Below, one piece after another: positions 40,001-44,659 of a stretch of DNA of 60,000 nucleotides. Source of the stretch: Antedon mediterranea. Lineage: Eukaryota > Echinodermata > Crinoidea > Comatulida > Antedonidae. The stretch covers positions 19,948,288 through 20,008,287 of the forward strand of contig NC_092676.1 of NCBI RefSeq assembly GCF_964355755.1. Reading direction: 5' to 3'. Below the pieces are notes generated by a model. That model had not been told where the DNA came from, did not search any database, and saw nothing but the letters and a program-made list of their open reading frames with translations. Numbering within the stretch: the first letter of the stretch is position 1; every line of letters begins with the position of its first letter. Position numbers and translations under genes: made by a program.

Positions 40001-40516
40001 AGCATTTTTTAGAAAATACTCCATAGATTTCAAGAGTTATAGTCAAAAAACTGCAAATTGTCCATTGGAGGGATAGGAATATATTCGCAAAGTGACGTCA
40101 CCCGCGAATGTTTTTGGTTTTCAAATGGGGCTTTCCCCAAAAGGGCCAATTTATATTTTGTAACAATATACATTCTAGCAACACCTAATAGCCCCCAAAA
40201 CATCATTCTAAAATGAAAAAAATCGAAAATCCATTTCAGGTCCAATTTAAGTGAAACTTTATTTGTCAAACCAATATATATATTTTTATATATCTAGTGT
40301 GTATGAATTTCTATGATCTGCCAACAACGAATTATTTTCTTGTATGATCATGTTTTTGTCATGCAAGACCAATTTCTGTATTTTTATATTTTTAATTATA
40401 AAACAAATATAATACCTTTGTTAACTTAGTTAAGTTGACTGTGTCTTGCTCTGTTTGAACTTTAGCTTCAACAGACATAGTAGTTGGTTACACACACTTA
40501 CAGTGGTAAACAACAC
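1..40516 (-). CDS. PTPRR: KIM-family receptor-type protein tyrosine phosphatase, 3' end outside window
   Basis: Eight exons join with compatible phases: 40478-40416, 20993-20895, 4748-4564, 4214-4119, 1489-1390, 985-830, 692-555, 115-1. They give about 317 residues before the left edge. Order: a short acidic N-terminus with an NLT glycosylation sequon; one membrane segment at about residues 39-60 followed by KFWRAKHPK (positive inside); the MAP-kinase docking motif with LQERRRS at 113-119; a TP site at 143-144; then the PTP domain with KNRY (199-202), DYINANF and FIATQG. KIM phosphatases dephosphorylate the activation loop of ERK and p38, and are released from them by PKA phosphorylation of the KIM serine. 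The WPD loop and catalytic HC(X5)R lie outside the window. Vertebrate PTPRR, PTPN5 and PTPN7 match about equally, so the symbol names the group. Introns of 16.1 and 19.4 kb are filled with repeats. The first exon is the least certain part. Confidence 0.9.
141..257. repeat. short pogo/Tigger-like inverted-repeat fragment
   Basis: CAGTAGACCTTT at the left faces AGGTTCTATTTG at the right across about 117 bp in the last intron (116-554). The ends resemble those of the TA-flanked pogo-like element at 41957-42460. There is no coding capacity. Confidence 0.5.
555..692 (-). CDS. PTPRR: KIM-PTP exon 7 (PTP domain)
   Basis: An acceptor (ATTCAG) lies before 692 and a donor (AGG|GTAAAT) after 555. The 46 codons include NEFIATQGAMTHTVDDFW and VVMVTKLKERER. 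These match the FIATQGP-x-TVxDFWxMVW and IVMITKLKE segments of the PTP fold. Both boundaries are phase 0. The usual proline of ATQGP is alanine here. Confidence 0.96.
830..985 (-). CDS. PTPRR: KIM-PTP exon 6 (KNRY loop)
   Basis: The exon has 52 codons between a TTAG acceptor (986-989) and an AGG|GTAAGT donor. It reads NIPMNHPESIEVPG, then KNRYRTILPNP, then DPLSDYINANFVR. IPMN...IPG just before KNRY is characteristic of the PTPN5/PTPN7/PTPRR group and separates it from other phosphatases. The tyrosine of KNRY sets the depth of the phosphotyrosine pocket. Both boundaries are phase 0. Confidence 0.97.
1131..1288. mobile_element. MITE family A, full copy
   Basis: Inverted ends read GCTCTGTCTACACTATCAAA at the left and TTTGATAGTATAGACAGC at the right. 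Inside, GTGATGTGCCCA faces TGGGCACATCAC, and CAAATATGGTAGTGATAT is tandemly duplicated. Further copies lie at 3028, 4391, 16036 (half), 37086, 38221 (half) and 48046. No ORF with coding character is present. Confidence 0.9.
1390..1489 (-). CDS. PTPRR: KIM-PTP exon 5 (linker to PTP domain)
   Basis: The acceptor ATTTCAG lies before 1489 and the donor TGG|GTAAGT after 1390. In phase it encodes AGAEYLQSAG, a basic helix-like stretch (NRKQLRQSLKNI) and RALHEEFW, which joins directly to NIPMN in the next exon. KIM phosphatases have the same layout: SPRE, then EYL-SA, then a leucine-rich helix, then EFxEIPMN. Confidence 0.92.
1660..2390. repeat. 15-bp then 18-bp minisatellite in PTP intron
   Basis: The array begins with about six 15-bp units (core TCTACAGTATGGTTA). 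It changes at about 1750 into roughly 32 units of 18 bp (GTCTACGTCGGTGTGGTT). A block near 1930-2020 carries TGGGTC in place of TACGTC, and the last units carry GTATGTTT. Two plus-strand frames stay open because the units are multiples of three (VYVGVV and STSVWL repeats). The array lies inside the minus-strand gene's intron, so these frames are not genes. Confidence 0.97.
2429..2492. repeat. 31-bp direct duplication
   Basis: AATGCATGATAAAAAACATT followed by TTAACGTGAT occurs twice head to tail directly after the minisatellite. It is intronic. Confidence 0.85.
3028..3183. mobile_element. MITE family A, full copy
   Basis: Starts GCTCTGTCTACACTATCAAA and ends TTTGATAATGTAGACAGAGC. The internal structure is the same as the copy at 1131, including the duplicated AAATATGGTAGTG motif. 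Confidence 0.9.
3516..4044. mobile_element. TIR DNA element (about 0.53 kb) next to PTP exon 4
   Basis: GGATTGCTATAA near 3520 faces TTATAGCAATCC near 4030. Subterminal GGTCTTA/TAAGACC motifs recur near both ends (GCGGTCTATAACCGGTCTTA at the left, TTAAGACCATTAGTTAAGAC at the right). I find no transposase ORF, so it is a non-autonomous element of unknown superfamily. Confidence 0.75.
4119..4214 (-). CDS. PTPRR: KIM-PTP exon 4 (KIM C-terminal half and KIS)
   Basis: The TTCTTTTAG acceptor precedes 4214 and AAAG|GTTTGT follows 4119. With the split codon from exon 3 it continues LQE-R into RRSDTSSTTSLTIDVVVPSG and ends FAVTPPRES. RRxS is a PKA-type site at the position of the regulatory KIM serine. 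TPPRE sits where SPRE/TPRE, the MAP-kinase site of the kinase-specificity sequence, lies in the family. The spacer between RR and L-x-I is longer than usual. Confidence 0.92.
4391..4524. mobile_element. MITE family A copy
   Basis: TACACTATCAAACTAGTTTG faces CATAAAGTTTGATAATATAG about 120 bp apart, with the GTGATGTGCCCA core. It lacks one of the two internal ATATGGTAGTG repeats. It sits in the 349-bp intron between exons 4 and 3. Confidence 0.88.
4564..4748 (-). CDS. PTPRR: KIM-PTP exon 3 (end of TM, juxtamembrane, start of KIM)
   Basis: A T-rich acceptor (TTTTTCTAG) precedes 4748 and AAAG|GTAAGA follows 4564. The exon is 185 bp: 61 codons plus AG. It reads LVYCLCKFWRAKHPKDEEQR, a proline-rich stretch (APVQPPQQAY) and KIKKLQE. 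Joined in phase 0 to the exon at 20895, the first residues complete a membrane segment followed by basic residues. LQERR is the invariant start of the KIM. The first exon base was fixed by the stop (TAG) in the acceptor and by the phase match. Confidence 0.92.
5250..5600 (+). mobile_element. 5S-rRNA-derived SINE (SINE3-like)
   Basis: Bases 5250-5354 match 5S rRNA: CGTTTCTCGTCAGATCACC, AAGTTAAGCAATGTTAGG (box A) and CTTGGATGGGAGACC (box C), then GGGAATA-CAGGTGCTGTA. About 14 bases of the usual GCCTGGTTAGTAC stretch are missing. A non-5S body of about 230 bp follows and ends in an A-rich tail near TTGAATAAAATAATATAAAA. A 5S head fused to an unrelated body and tail is the build of SINE3 elements. 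Confidence 0.82.
5609..5730 (+). repeat. interspersed repeat, uninterrupted copy
   Basis: ACAGGTTTGATGGTTTCTA, then GGTCC, and ACACATCGATTGA recur at 43935-44695. There the copy is split at TTTCTA by a 698-bp element. This copy therefore shows the empty site. Confidence 0.8.
6235..7170. repeat. 52-bp tandem repeat, about 18 copies
   Basis: The unit contains CTGAACCAGTAAAGAAATCT, then CACTTTACTCAG, then an AGAATTCTGATGAATAA core. In the cleanest part, successive GAACCAG motifs lie at 6798, 6850, 6902 and 6954, exactly 52 bp apart. Left copies are more diverged (CCTAGGAAGAAATTTCACTC). It is an intronic minisatellite. Confidence 0.95.
7200..8560. other. AT-rich intronic stretch without a gene
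   Basis: No exon or repeat boundary can be supported. There is a poly-G tract of about 13 at 7942-7956. The short minus-strand ORF at 7696-7908 has no splice or coding support. Confidence 0.6.
8564..8855. repeat. two direct pogo/Tigger-like fragments
   Basis: CAATAGAACCCCTATTAAGG at 8564 and CAGTAGAATCCCTATA at 8726 each begin a block containing ATTAGAAAATGTCCCTTAA and TCTCTTGAATAT. They are two diverged copies in the same orientation. A matching end, CAGTAGAACC, flanks the element at 41957. Confidence 0.6.
9352..9401. repeat. 32-bp near-perfect palindrome centred on a CRE
   Basis: CAGAATTCAG at 9370 and CTGAATTCTG at 9392 flank TTGACGTCAA, itself a palindrome holding TGACGTCA. Only the two A residues at 9380 and 9391 break the symmetry. 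A second palindrome, TGACCATGGTCA, lies at 9352-9363. Confidence 0.8.
10142..10225 (-). repeat. 5S-rRNA-like fragment
   Basis: On the minus strand: AACGTGGTAAAGCCGTACAT, then GAAACACCCGTCCGATCTCG, then TCAGATCACCGGCAACATTG and GGCC. This is the 5' half of a 5S-like sequence. Homology stops before box C, so it is a truncated pseudogene or SINE head. Confidence 0.65.
10270..10476. mobile_element. MITE-like inverted repeat
   Basis: CCAATTTCCACAGATGCACA plus ATAACGGAAAGCGGAAAA at the left faces TTTTCCGCTTACCGTTACCA plus CTTGTCTG at the right. A related half (TTTTCTGCTTACCGTTATCG) lies at 13066-13110. Confidence 0.6.
11640..11965 (-). mobile_element. tRNA-derived SINE
   Basis: Reading on the minus strand, the 5' end has an A box (TGGCCTAGCGGTTAAGA, 11951-11935) and a B box (GGTTCGAGGCT, 11896-11886) at tRNA-like spacing. 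A body with CACTTTCAAAGAACCTAGTA follows. The 3' end is a (TTCAA)n tail at 11655-11640. Length is about 325 bp. The tRNA head is intact enough to be a pol III promoter. Confidence 0.88.
12087..12986. mobile_element. 900-bp TIR DNA transposon, non-autonomous
   Basis: TACCGTATATTTCGGTGTAT at 12087 faces the same sequence inverted, ending at 12986. Subterminal GTGCGTCTTATACAC motifs occur near both ends in inverted and direct copies. A poly-C tract (12460-12475), (AAGCCC)n and GGCCTAGGCCTA runs lie inside. I recognise no transposase. Confidence 0.85.
13449..13477. repeat. (ATT)n microsatellite
   Basis: About ten ATT units in a row. Confidence 0.97.
14312..14420. mobile_element. MITE family B, right half
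   Basis: ACTATACCATTTGTGGAG, GTGTTCAATGAAAATG and TTGGTTTATCCAAGTAAGCT with AGGCACG match the right side of the full copy at 40575-40833. Confidence 0.75.
15060..16035. other. intronic stretch with no gene seen
   Basis: A (GAATT)n tract ending near 15057 resembles a LINE tail. The rest is unique-looking DNA with short ORFs that have no splice context or recognisable domain. Confidence 0.5.
16036..16122. mobile_element. MITE family A, half copy
   Basis: ATATGGACATGATGACAT, TATTTGGGCACATCA and AGTGCAGACAGAGC represent one side of the inverted repeat seen at 1131-1288. The other side is missing. Confidence 0.75.
18107..19040. repeat. 300-bp unit in three tandem copies
   Basis: AACCGTCGGTAAACTTCGCC begins at 18107, 18403 and 18727, giving periods of 296, 324 and about 314 bp. 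Copies share GGAACATGATATCACG, AAGGGATACCGCCA, TCTGACGTACTCTCACGG and ACAAAAAGTACCCG. GC content is clearly above the surroundings. No stop-free frame is conserved between copies and I do not recognise a known RNA gene in the unit. Confidence 0.92.
19045..19086. repeat. poly-G tract of 42 bases
   Basis: An uninterrupted G run directly after the third 300-bp unit, followed by GC-rich GACGAGGGGGCTAGAGCCCC. The length in the genome may be uncertain because such runs are poorly sequenced. Confidence 0.95.
19796..19895. mobile_element. MITE family B, right half
   Basis: Matches other copies at CTCTCCTTGAAGGGG and GTCAGTTCATCCGGGTAAGC followed by TAGTCACGTAATAGACT. Confidence 0.6.
20184..20625. 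repeat. 12-bp minisatellite, about 37 copies
   Basis: The unit is GGGGTTGCTCTA, with GGGGGTCGCTCT variants interleaved and some shortened AAGGTTGCTCT units. In frame it would read (ALGV)n on plus and (RATP)n on minus. Both are artefacts of the three-fold period. It lies 270 bp downstream of the membrane exon, in the intron. Confidence 0.96.
20895..20993 (-). CDS. PTPRR: KIM-PTP exon 2 (transmembrane segment)
   Basis: The acceptor TTTATAG precedes 20993 and the donor ATT|GTAAGT follows 20895. The exon is 99 bp, 33 codons, phase 0 at both ends. It reads NVMEEPEESFLEQGYTPY and then IIGFACAIFVIGSAI. Joining to exon 3 gives ...IGSAI-LVYCLC-KFWRAK, a full membrane helix with acidic residues on one side and basic on the other. 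I infer membership from phase, strand and this exact completion of the helix. It could in principle be the first coding exon, with its own ATG at 20987. Confidence 0.82.
22626..22782. promoter_or_regulatory. perfect DR1 nuclear-receptor motifs in left foldback arm
   Basis: TGACCTTTGACCTTGA at 22626-22641 and again at 22767-22782 reads TCAAGGTCAAAGGTCA on the minus strand. That is two AGGTCA half-sites spaced by one base, with a TCA extension. A decayed third unit is at about 22909. Whether receptors bind is not shown by sequence alone. Confidence 0.6.
24463..24619. promoter_or_regulatory. perfect DR1 motifs in right foldback arm
   Basis: TCAAGGTCAAAGGTCA at 24463-24478 and 24604-24619 are the mirror copies of the left-arm sites. 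A diverged unit (AGTTCAAAGGTCAA) precedes them at about 24325. The LINE insertion begins two bases after the second site. Confidence 0.6.
24621..25317 (+). mobile_element. 5'-truncated L2/CR1-type LINE inserted in foldback arm
   Basis: Bases 24621-24939 encode the C-terminal end of a non-LTR reverse transcriptase: KLNLLKLSDINLSQQGVF, LLPCHLNDLF, KYYTRTRNN, SIRYSGPLLFNNLPPSI, ending NNIKNYLLSHY-stop. An AT-rich 3' UTR follows, with AATAAATGTTCC and a (TTGAA)n tail. AAGGTCAA occurs at 24613-24620 and 25318-25325, a likely 8-bp target-site duplication. The matching uninterrupted sequence exists in the other arm. Confidence 0.88.
26274..27097 (+). mobile_element. Harbinger-like non-autonomous element with Myb/SANT remnant, copy 1
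   Basis: Terminal inverted repeats read GGCCCTGTTTCTGCTGC and GCAGCAGAAACAGGCCC. Both ends are filled with ATACCGTATT/AATACGGTAT palindromes. Inside, bases about 26644-26850 encode a Myb/SANT-like domain broken by a frameshift in an A-run near 26700: KGNKRDNHIYKDIS, then in another frame IKQEYGIDLSPKQVNSKLKS, then LRKQYNIAKYNNSGRERINC. The TIR and Myb domain both recall PIF/Harbinger elements, which encode a Myb/SANT partner protein. The superfamily call is inference; no transposase is present. Confidence 0.78.
27320..27428. repeat. short pogo/Tigger-like element
   Basis: CAGCAGAATCCCTTCC faces ATACGGATTCTACTG 109 bp apart, with ATTTAGGGGGCACC between. A related single end (CAGTAGAAACTCGTTTC) begins near 27468. 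Confidence 0.6.
27600..28185. other. AT-rich intronic stretch, nothing identified
   Basis: No repeats with recognisable ends and no exon-like open frames with splice sites were seen. Confidence 0.5.
28192..28228. repeat. perfect 13-bp stem hairpin with GCTCGCTTCGCTCGC loop
   Basis: CTAGATGGTACGC faces GCGTACCATCTAG across an 11-base loop, TCGCTTCGCTC. The block is markedly GC-rich compared with its neighbours. Confidence 0.85.
29845..31200. repeat. 200-bp tandem repeat, three copies, the second interrupted
   Basis: Copies share CATATCCTTTCACTTTTTCT, AACAAATAACAATTTCATTT, then TATATGTTGGAACATAATTA and TGTACATATGGTAATAACA. The unit beginning near 30010 is split at AACTTT|ATATGTTGG by the element at 30121-31013. 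The third copy (31085-31215) is more diverged. Confidence 0.85.
30121..31013. mobile_element. 893-bp TIR element with identifiable empty site
   Basis: CGCCCGTATTCTTAAACCGG plus ACTTTAGT faces ACTAAAGTCCGGTTTAAGAA plus TACGGGCG. Subterminal AGTTCGACTT and AAGTTCGG motifs recur. No transposase ORF is present. The neighbouring tandem unit near 29935 supplies the uninterrupted target sequence. Confidence 0.88.
31615..31852. mobile_element. MITE-like element with TACTGCAG ends, copy 1
   Basis: GGGACTATGTCAAAATTATT plus CTACTGCAGTAATTACAT faces TAATTACTGCAGTAACTGCA plus AATAATTTTGACATGGTCC. A second copy at 47268-47640 contains another MITE. Confidence 0.82.
32383..33177. mobile_element. two adjacent MITE family C copies
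   Basis: TTTAAAGATGTATTGTCCCC at 32383 faces GGGGGACAATACATCTTTAA ending at 32742. A second copy starts at the shared TTTAAAGCTATATTGTCCCC and ends GGACAATACATCTTTAAA at 33177. Both contain CTTTGACCAAAAATTGG and TTCAAAGTCTGATTTAATTA. A longer relative is at 54336-55154. Confidence 0.88.
33180..34700. other. intronic stretch, nothing identified
   Basis: Mostly AT-rich with short AT microsatellites. A few GAGGAGTG/CACTCCTC-type words near 34125-34245 form no clear element. Confidence 0.5.
34704..34830. mobile_element. MITE family B, right half
   Basis: GGACTATACCATTTGTGGAG, GGTGTTCAATGAAAGTTCT and CAGTTTATCCAGGTAAGCTA followed by GGCACAAAATAGAC match the consensus of the family. Confidence 0.8.
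34830..37085. other. AT-rich intronic stretch without a supported gene
   Basis: Only short ORFs are present. A TATAAAG at 36789, about 30 bp upstream of an initiator-like TCATTC, is the only promoter-like arrangement noted. The ATG that follows opens a frame of only about 14 codons. Confidence 0.5.
37086..37233. mobile_element. MITE family A, full copy
   Basis: AGCTCTGTCTACACTTTCAA at the left faces TTTGATAGGGTAGACAGAGC followed by TT at the right. The ends extend two bases further than in the copy at 1131. Confidence 0.9.
37296..38125 (-). mobile_element. Harbinger-like non-autonomous element with Myb/SANT remnant, copy 2
   Basis: GGGCCTGTTTCTGCTGC at the left faces GCAGCAGAAACAGGGCC. It is the same 0.83-kb element as at 26274 in opposite orientation. 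On the minus strand it carries KGNKRDNHIYKDIS, then a frameshift, then IKQEYGIDLSPKQVNSKLKS. The A-run at the break has a different length (TT plus seven A, against eight A), so the two copies are shifted differently. Confidence 0.78.
38221..38307. mobile_element. MITE family A, half copy
   Basis: CACTACCATATTTGGGCACA and TTGTCAAACTAGTTTGAAAG match one side of the element. It lies 95 bp from the end of Harbinger-like copy 2. Confidence 0.78.
39141..40246. mobile_element. TTAA-flanked TIR element (piggyBac/Kolobok-type target)
   Basis: AATGGACCTGAAATGGATTT plus TCGATTTT at the left faces AAAATCGAAAATCCATTTCA plus GGTCCAAT at the right. TTAA directly flanks both ends (39137-39140 and 40247-40250). 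Length is about 1.1 kb. No transposase is recognised. TTAA duplication is typical of piggyBac and Kolobok elements. Confidence 0.8.
40416..40478 (-). CDS. PTPRR: KIM-PTP exon 1, candidate start codon
   Basis: After a T8-GTAG acceptor (exon start 40516) comes a 38-base leader with an in-frame TAA, then ATG at 40478. The 21 codons, MSVEAKVQTEQDTVNLTKLT-K, end at AAG|GTATTA in phase 0. They join the phase-0 membrane exon at 20993. The acidic, NLT-containing peptide suits the non-cytoplasmic side of a signal-anchor protein with no cleaved signal peptide. The acceptor shows that at least one more noncoding exon lies upstream. Assignment rests on strand, phase and plausible topology, not homology. 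Confidence 0.6.
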
Positions 40517-40574
40517 CTACAAAAAAAAGTAGAGAGAAAACAAAATTGTAATATTCATCAATCTAATTTTTGGT

Positions 40575-40833
40575 TTTTATAAAAAATAAATGTCATAGAA
40601 CTTCACATAAACCAACAGTGGTGTTAGTAGTCTATGAGCGCCACTTATACCTGGATAAACCAAAAATAGCCTATGCTTTCCTGAGGTATGTACTGATTGC
40701 CAAAAAAATACAAGGTGGACTGTACCATTTAGAGAGAGGGGTGTTCAATGAATTTTCTACTTTCGAGTATATCTCGCTCTTCGAGGAGAAATATGGCATT
40801 TGTCGGTTTATCCAGGTAAGCTAGGCACGTAAT
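40575..40833. mobile_element. MITE family B, full copy
   Basis: CACTTATACCTGGATAAACC with AAAAATAGCC at the left faces GGCATTTGTCGGTTTATCCA with GGTAAGCTAG at the right. Flanking ACATAAACCAACAGTGGTG and GGCACGTAATAGACT belong to the element. The 84-residue open frame across it is not a gene. Confidence 0.85.
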
Positions 40834-40861
40834 AGACTCAGCTAATTTTTAGTTATTTTTA

Positions 40862-40985
40862 GTTTTTATAAAAAATAATTGTCATAGAACTTCACATAAA
40901 CCAACAGTGGTGTCAGTAGTTTGTGAGTGCCACTTATACCTGGATAAACCAAAAATAGCCCATGCTTTCCTGAGGTACTGATATG
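40862..40985. mobile_element. MITE family B, left half
   Basis: It duplicates 40575-40692 almost base for base (GTCATAGAACTTCACATAAA, CCAACAGTGGTGTCAGTAG, ACCTGGATAAACC). The right half is absent. Confidence 0.85.
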
Positions 40986-41956
40986 CCAAAACCATAATTT
41001 AGTGAATAGAAATTCAAACAGTGGAAAAACTGCCATATGTTTTTAAATGAAAGGGAGATAGGATTCAATTCTAATGACTGAGTGTATAATTGTCTTATCT
41101 TTTTATTTCAATAAGAGAAACGGTATGTTTGTTAATACGTTTTTATTGCCGCCATCAATAGACAAGAATTTTAATAGTGGTTTATTTATCTTTTTAATGA
41201 TAAATTATATTAATTTAACGTTATCAGCAAATATGACACTAATGACAATAGACCTGATAAGAATCCTTTATTAATAAAATCAATTAACAAAATAGTCCGG
41301 ATACAAGATAACAGCTAGTCACGCAATGTTAATAATGAACGCATTCTTTAACAAATAAGAACCTTCCCAACAAAGTGTTTCAGTTGAGTTAATTAGTGCA
41401 TAGAGATATTATAGTGAACTATCTTTATGTAAATACCAATTCATTCTTATAATACAAGATCTATACAGGGGCAGATGTGGAAGTTGTAATGCAAAAGATA
41501 GGACATCAAATTAAGCTCAGCCCTTCATTTCATCATTTTTAGGCCCTGGGCTCCCCTATTTAAAAATCCTGGATCCACTAACTGCAAAACATTGTTAAAT
41601 ATTAATGTTTGCTGTTTTAATATTAAAGTAAATTTATGTTTTGATATTTTTAACCATTTCTAAACGTTACCATTAAACAATGATACATCAATAATTTACA
41701 ACTTGCTTATAGCCAATATACTCAAATCAATTGGAGTGAAAATGTAAAAAAAAGTGGGTTTTTTGTTATTGAATATATAAAATTATATTTATAATTTAGT
41801 CCAGTTGAATCCGGTTGCAAGGACGACAAGACTAGCGTTAGCATCAAATACATATTGGTAGTTTGTCATGTGATGTGTGGCTAATTAACATACAAAGATA
41901 AACTAGGTTCATAACAGCATAGGTTACGTTTATTGATCACTACTAATAATATACTA

Positions 41957-42460
41957 CAGTAGAACCTGTGTTTTACGTACCCTGATTTTACGTTCCCTCG
42001 ATTTTACGTACGCTTAAAATAACCGATGACGTCATCATTTTCTTACATTGAGGGCGCAATTTAACAACAACAAAGCACACAAAGCCACAATCATGGCTGT
42101 GTGAGGAATTCTGCTGTGTGTGGGGGACAAGCTACGCACGTGCATTCCCCTAAAGCAGCGACTGTTTTTATTGATAGAAAACAATTATATTTTACACTTT
42201 ATTTAAACATCGCACAGCCTGTATAACTGTACTTTTCTAGTTAGGCCTCACATCTTGCTAGGCCTGCTAGCCTAGCCTGAATAGCCTAGGCCTAGCTAAG
42301 CTAGTGACGCATACTGTACACAGTACAGAAGTAGGCAAATACGGCTAGCTACGATCTCTACGTATTTGGGGTCAAGTTAAGGTCAACCTTGATTTTACGA
42401 ATCCTTTGTTTTACGTACGCCTTTCGGTCCCGTACCGTACGTAAAATGAAGGTTCTACTG
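41957..42460. mobile_element. 504-bp pogo/Tigger-like non-autonomous transposon
   Basis: CAGTAGAACCTGTGTTTTAC plus GTAC faces GTACGTAAAATGAAGGTTCT plus ACTG, directly flanked by TA on both sides (41955-41956, 42461-42462). TTTTACGT motifs repeat near both ends. TA duplication and a CAGTAGAACC end are typical of pogo/Tigger. There is no transposase ORF. Confidence 0.88.
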
Positions 42461-43961
42461 TACTGTGATATTCATATGGAAACAAATTGTAGCATTGATA
42501 AAAATGATATATGACTGTCACTATGGAGAGTATAAGCATGGACTAGGATAAAAGCTCACTTCTAAATGATAGACTGAATGAATTTCATGCAATAATATGG
42601 GCATCTGGGTATACTATTACGTAAATCTTGTGTTTTCACATATACAATTATACAGTGGATATTACCTAAATAGATTAGTAGAACACTGAGTGATAAAAAA
42701 TGAAATGCATAAATGATACCATTCTGTTTTCCATTCCATATGTATCTGCCAGAAATTATTAGTGGATGGTAAGATGATGTTTGCTTATCATTTAATACCT
42801 TTAATTAAAGAATAAATTATAAAATATAACAAATAATATTTATTTTGTTTTTATATATATTGTTTATATATATTTACAACAAATAGGAAAGGAAATATGA
42901 AAAAATAAGCTTTATAATTATATTCTGTGAGATAAATTTATATTTTCTTTTAAAATTGGTAAAAATAAACATTGGAAAAATTTCAGTGAGGAAAACATTA
43001 TTATTGTTGGTGGTCATTGTTAAATTTAATATACAGTAGTATTCCAATTGATGGCTAAAAATATTTTGTCTTTATTTTGATAGTTAATATGCGAATCTAA
43101 AAATACCTAAAGTGACCAAATAATACCACAGTATTGGTAAGGCCTACTGTATACAATATCAGTAAGTCTTAATTGTATTGAGAAAAATGAAATAAAAACA
43201 TATGGAAAAGTATGAATAATTCCAATCCTACCTTTAAATAAGTTAGTAATAAAACCCATACCCACATAGATATCAAAATCTAATCCTATACAAACTAGCG
43301 ACATATATTAGGCCTACCATTAACTCCTTGCACTCATTAGCCACATCAATGGACAAAAAAAAAACATCAACTCGTATAATATCCGACGATGATGGAAAGC
43401 GTTTGCGGTCCAGAGAGTTAATAACGGTGATTAGGATATTTCAAACTCTCCCACATCATTAATGATATGGGTCCCATGTGAATAGCAGCTATAGTAATAA
43501 AAAAATAAACAAATCCAAATTGTTCGTGATCACAAGATACGGTATAGTGTTTTCATCTTTGAGGTTTTTATTGTTATCTGTAGAGAAGTGTTTATACATT
43601 TTTGATCTTATTTAAATATAAATAGGGTAGTAAATTATTAAATATATTAGCAGGTAAATGAATGGTTTAAATAAATAATAATTTAAATTAAATTAAAAAT
43701 AATTACACGAACGGATGAACAATTAATTTGTGGATAGCAAAGAGTTGTCATGAATGAAACTAGATCAGATTGATGGACAGATGGGTAGATATATGAATGG
43801 ATGAATTGAAAAGAACAGCAGATACTGTACATACAACCACTCCATTGGGCCATACTAAGGCAAAACTTTCCTTAAGTGAGAAAACATCTGTTTTGTGCAC
43901 ATGTGGAGATATTGGGACGTGTCCCAGCTCCTTAACTCGACACAGGTTTGATGGTTTCTAA

Positions 43962-44659
43962 GGGCCTGTTCGTAGGGGTTGAAAATACCAGCTTATTCCC
44001 GATTTCCGTTCGCGTGATCAAATTAACCTTTGCCTCAGGCTACAAAAAATTTGAGGCAAAATGTTCACCAAATTTGCAGGTTATTTCAGCGATAATCCAA
44101 TTATACTCGGCCTTCGAGGATAATAAATCTCCGATAGAGGCAATGTGTCAAATTTTGACAAACGTTCGCTGCCTAGGCCCGTCATTTCTCCTACGAAGCT
44201 CTTCCATACACGCTTCGAGAGCGATCGTCAGCTGGTGCTGTCCTTGTTGGTGTAGACCGCTTAGTAGGCCTAGCTGGTCGGTGGTGTTTCGTGTAACATT
44301 GGGCTCAAATTCTTCGTCAAGGAGTAAAATAATGGTCGTCAGGAGAAGGCATATTTCGGCAGGATTATCGGCGTTAAGAGGCATAAGGTTTGTCGCAAGG
44401 ATAAGCAGTGTAAAAGGTAGCAAGTAATTGTTATTGTAAAGAAAGATCGCGAGTAAAAAATATACAACACGAAACTAGCGTGCGAAAATGGGGTCGTAGG
44501 TTGTAAAGACAACTGACCTTAAAACGTAATTTCCGGTTTGTGATTCGTCGATTAAGCAAATAAGTGGTTAAATATTTCAAGTACGAACAACGCTCAATTT
44601 ATAACCCGAGGCATGGGTGAAATTAAGCGCTTATTTTAACCACCGTACGAACACGACCC
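43962..44659. mobile_element. 698-bp Harbinger-like element interrupting a repeat
   Basis: GGGCCTGTTCGTAGGGGTTG plus AAAA faces TTTTAACCACCGTACGAACA plus CGACCC. It splits an interspersed repeat whose intact form is at 5609-5730, exactly after GGTTTCTA. Long open frames on both strands (43948-44427 plus, 44423-44148 minus) have no domain I recognise. The superfamily call rests on TIR shape only. Confidence 0.72.

Larger units (their letters stand above)
20994..40415 (-). other. 19.4-kb intron of the PTP gene
   Basis: It holds the foldback element with its LINE insertion, both Myb/SANT Harbinger-like elements, MITE A and B copies, the 893-bp TIR insertion in a 200-bp tandem repeat, the TACTGCAG element, the MITE C pair and the TTAA-flanked element. 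No further PTP exon is needed, because exons 1 and 2 are both phase 0 at the junction. Confidence 0.65.

Noticed and set aside
40570-40824. 84-residue ORF next to the phosphatase start exon
   Set aside because: It spans the MITE family B copy from end to end and its left half is duplicated at 40862.
43948-44427. 159-residue plus-strand ORF
   Set aside because: It lies within a TIR element. Both strands are open because of low stop-codon density, and no known domain is visible.
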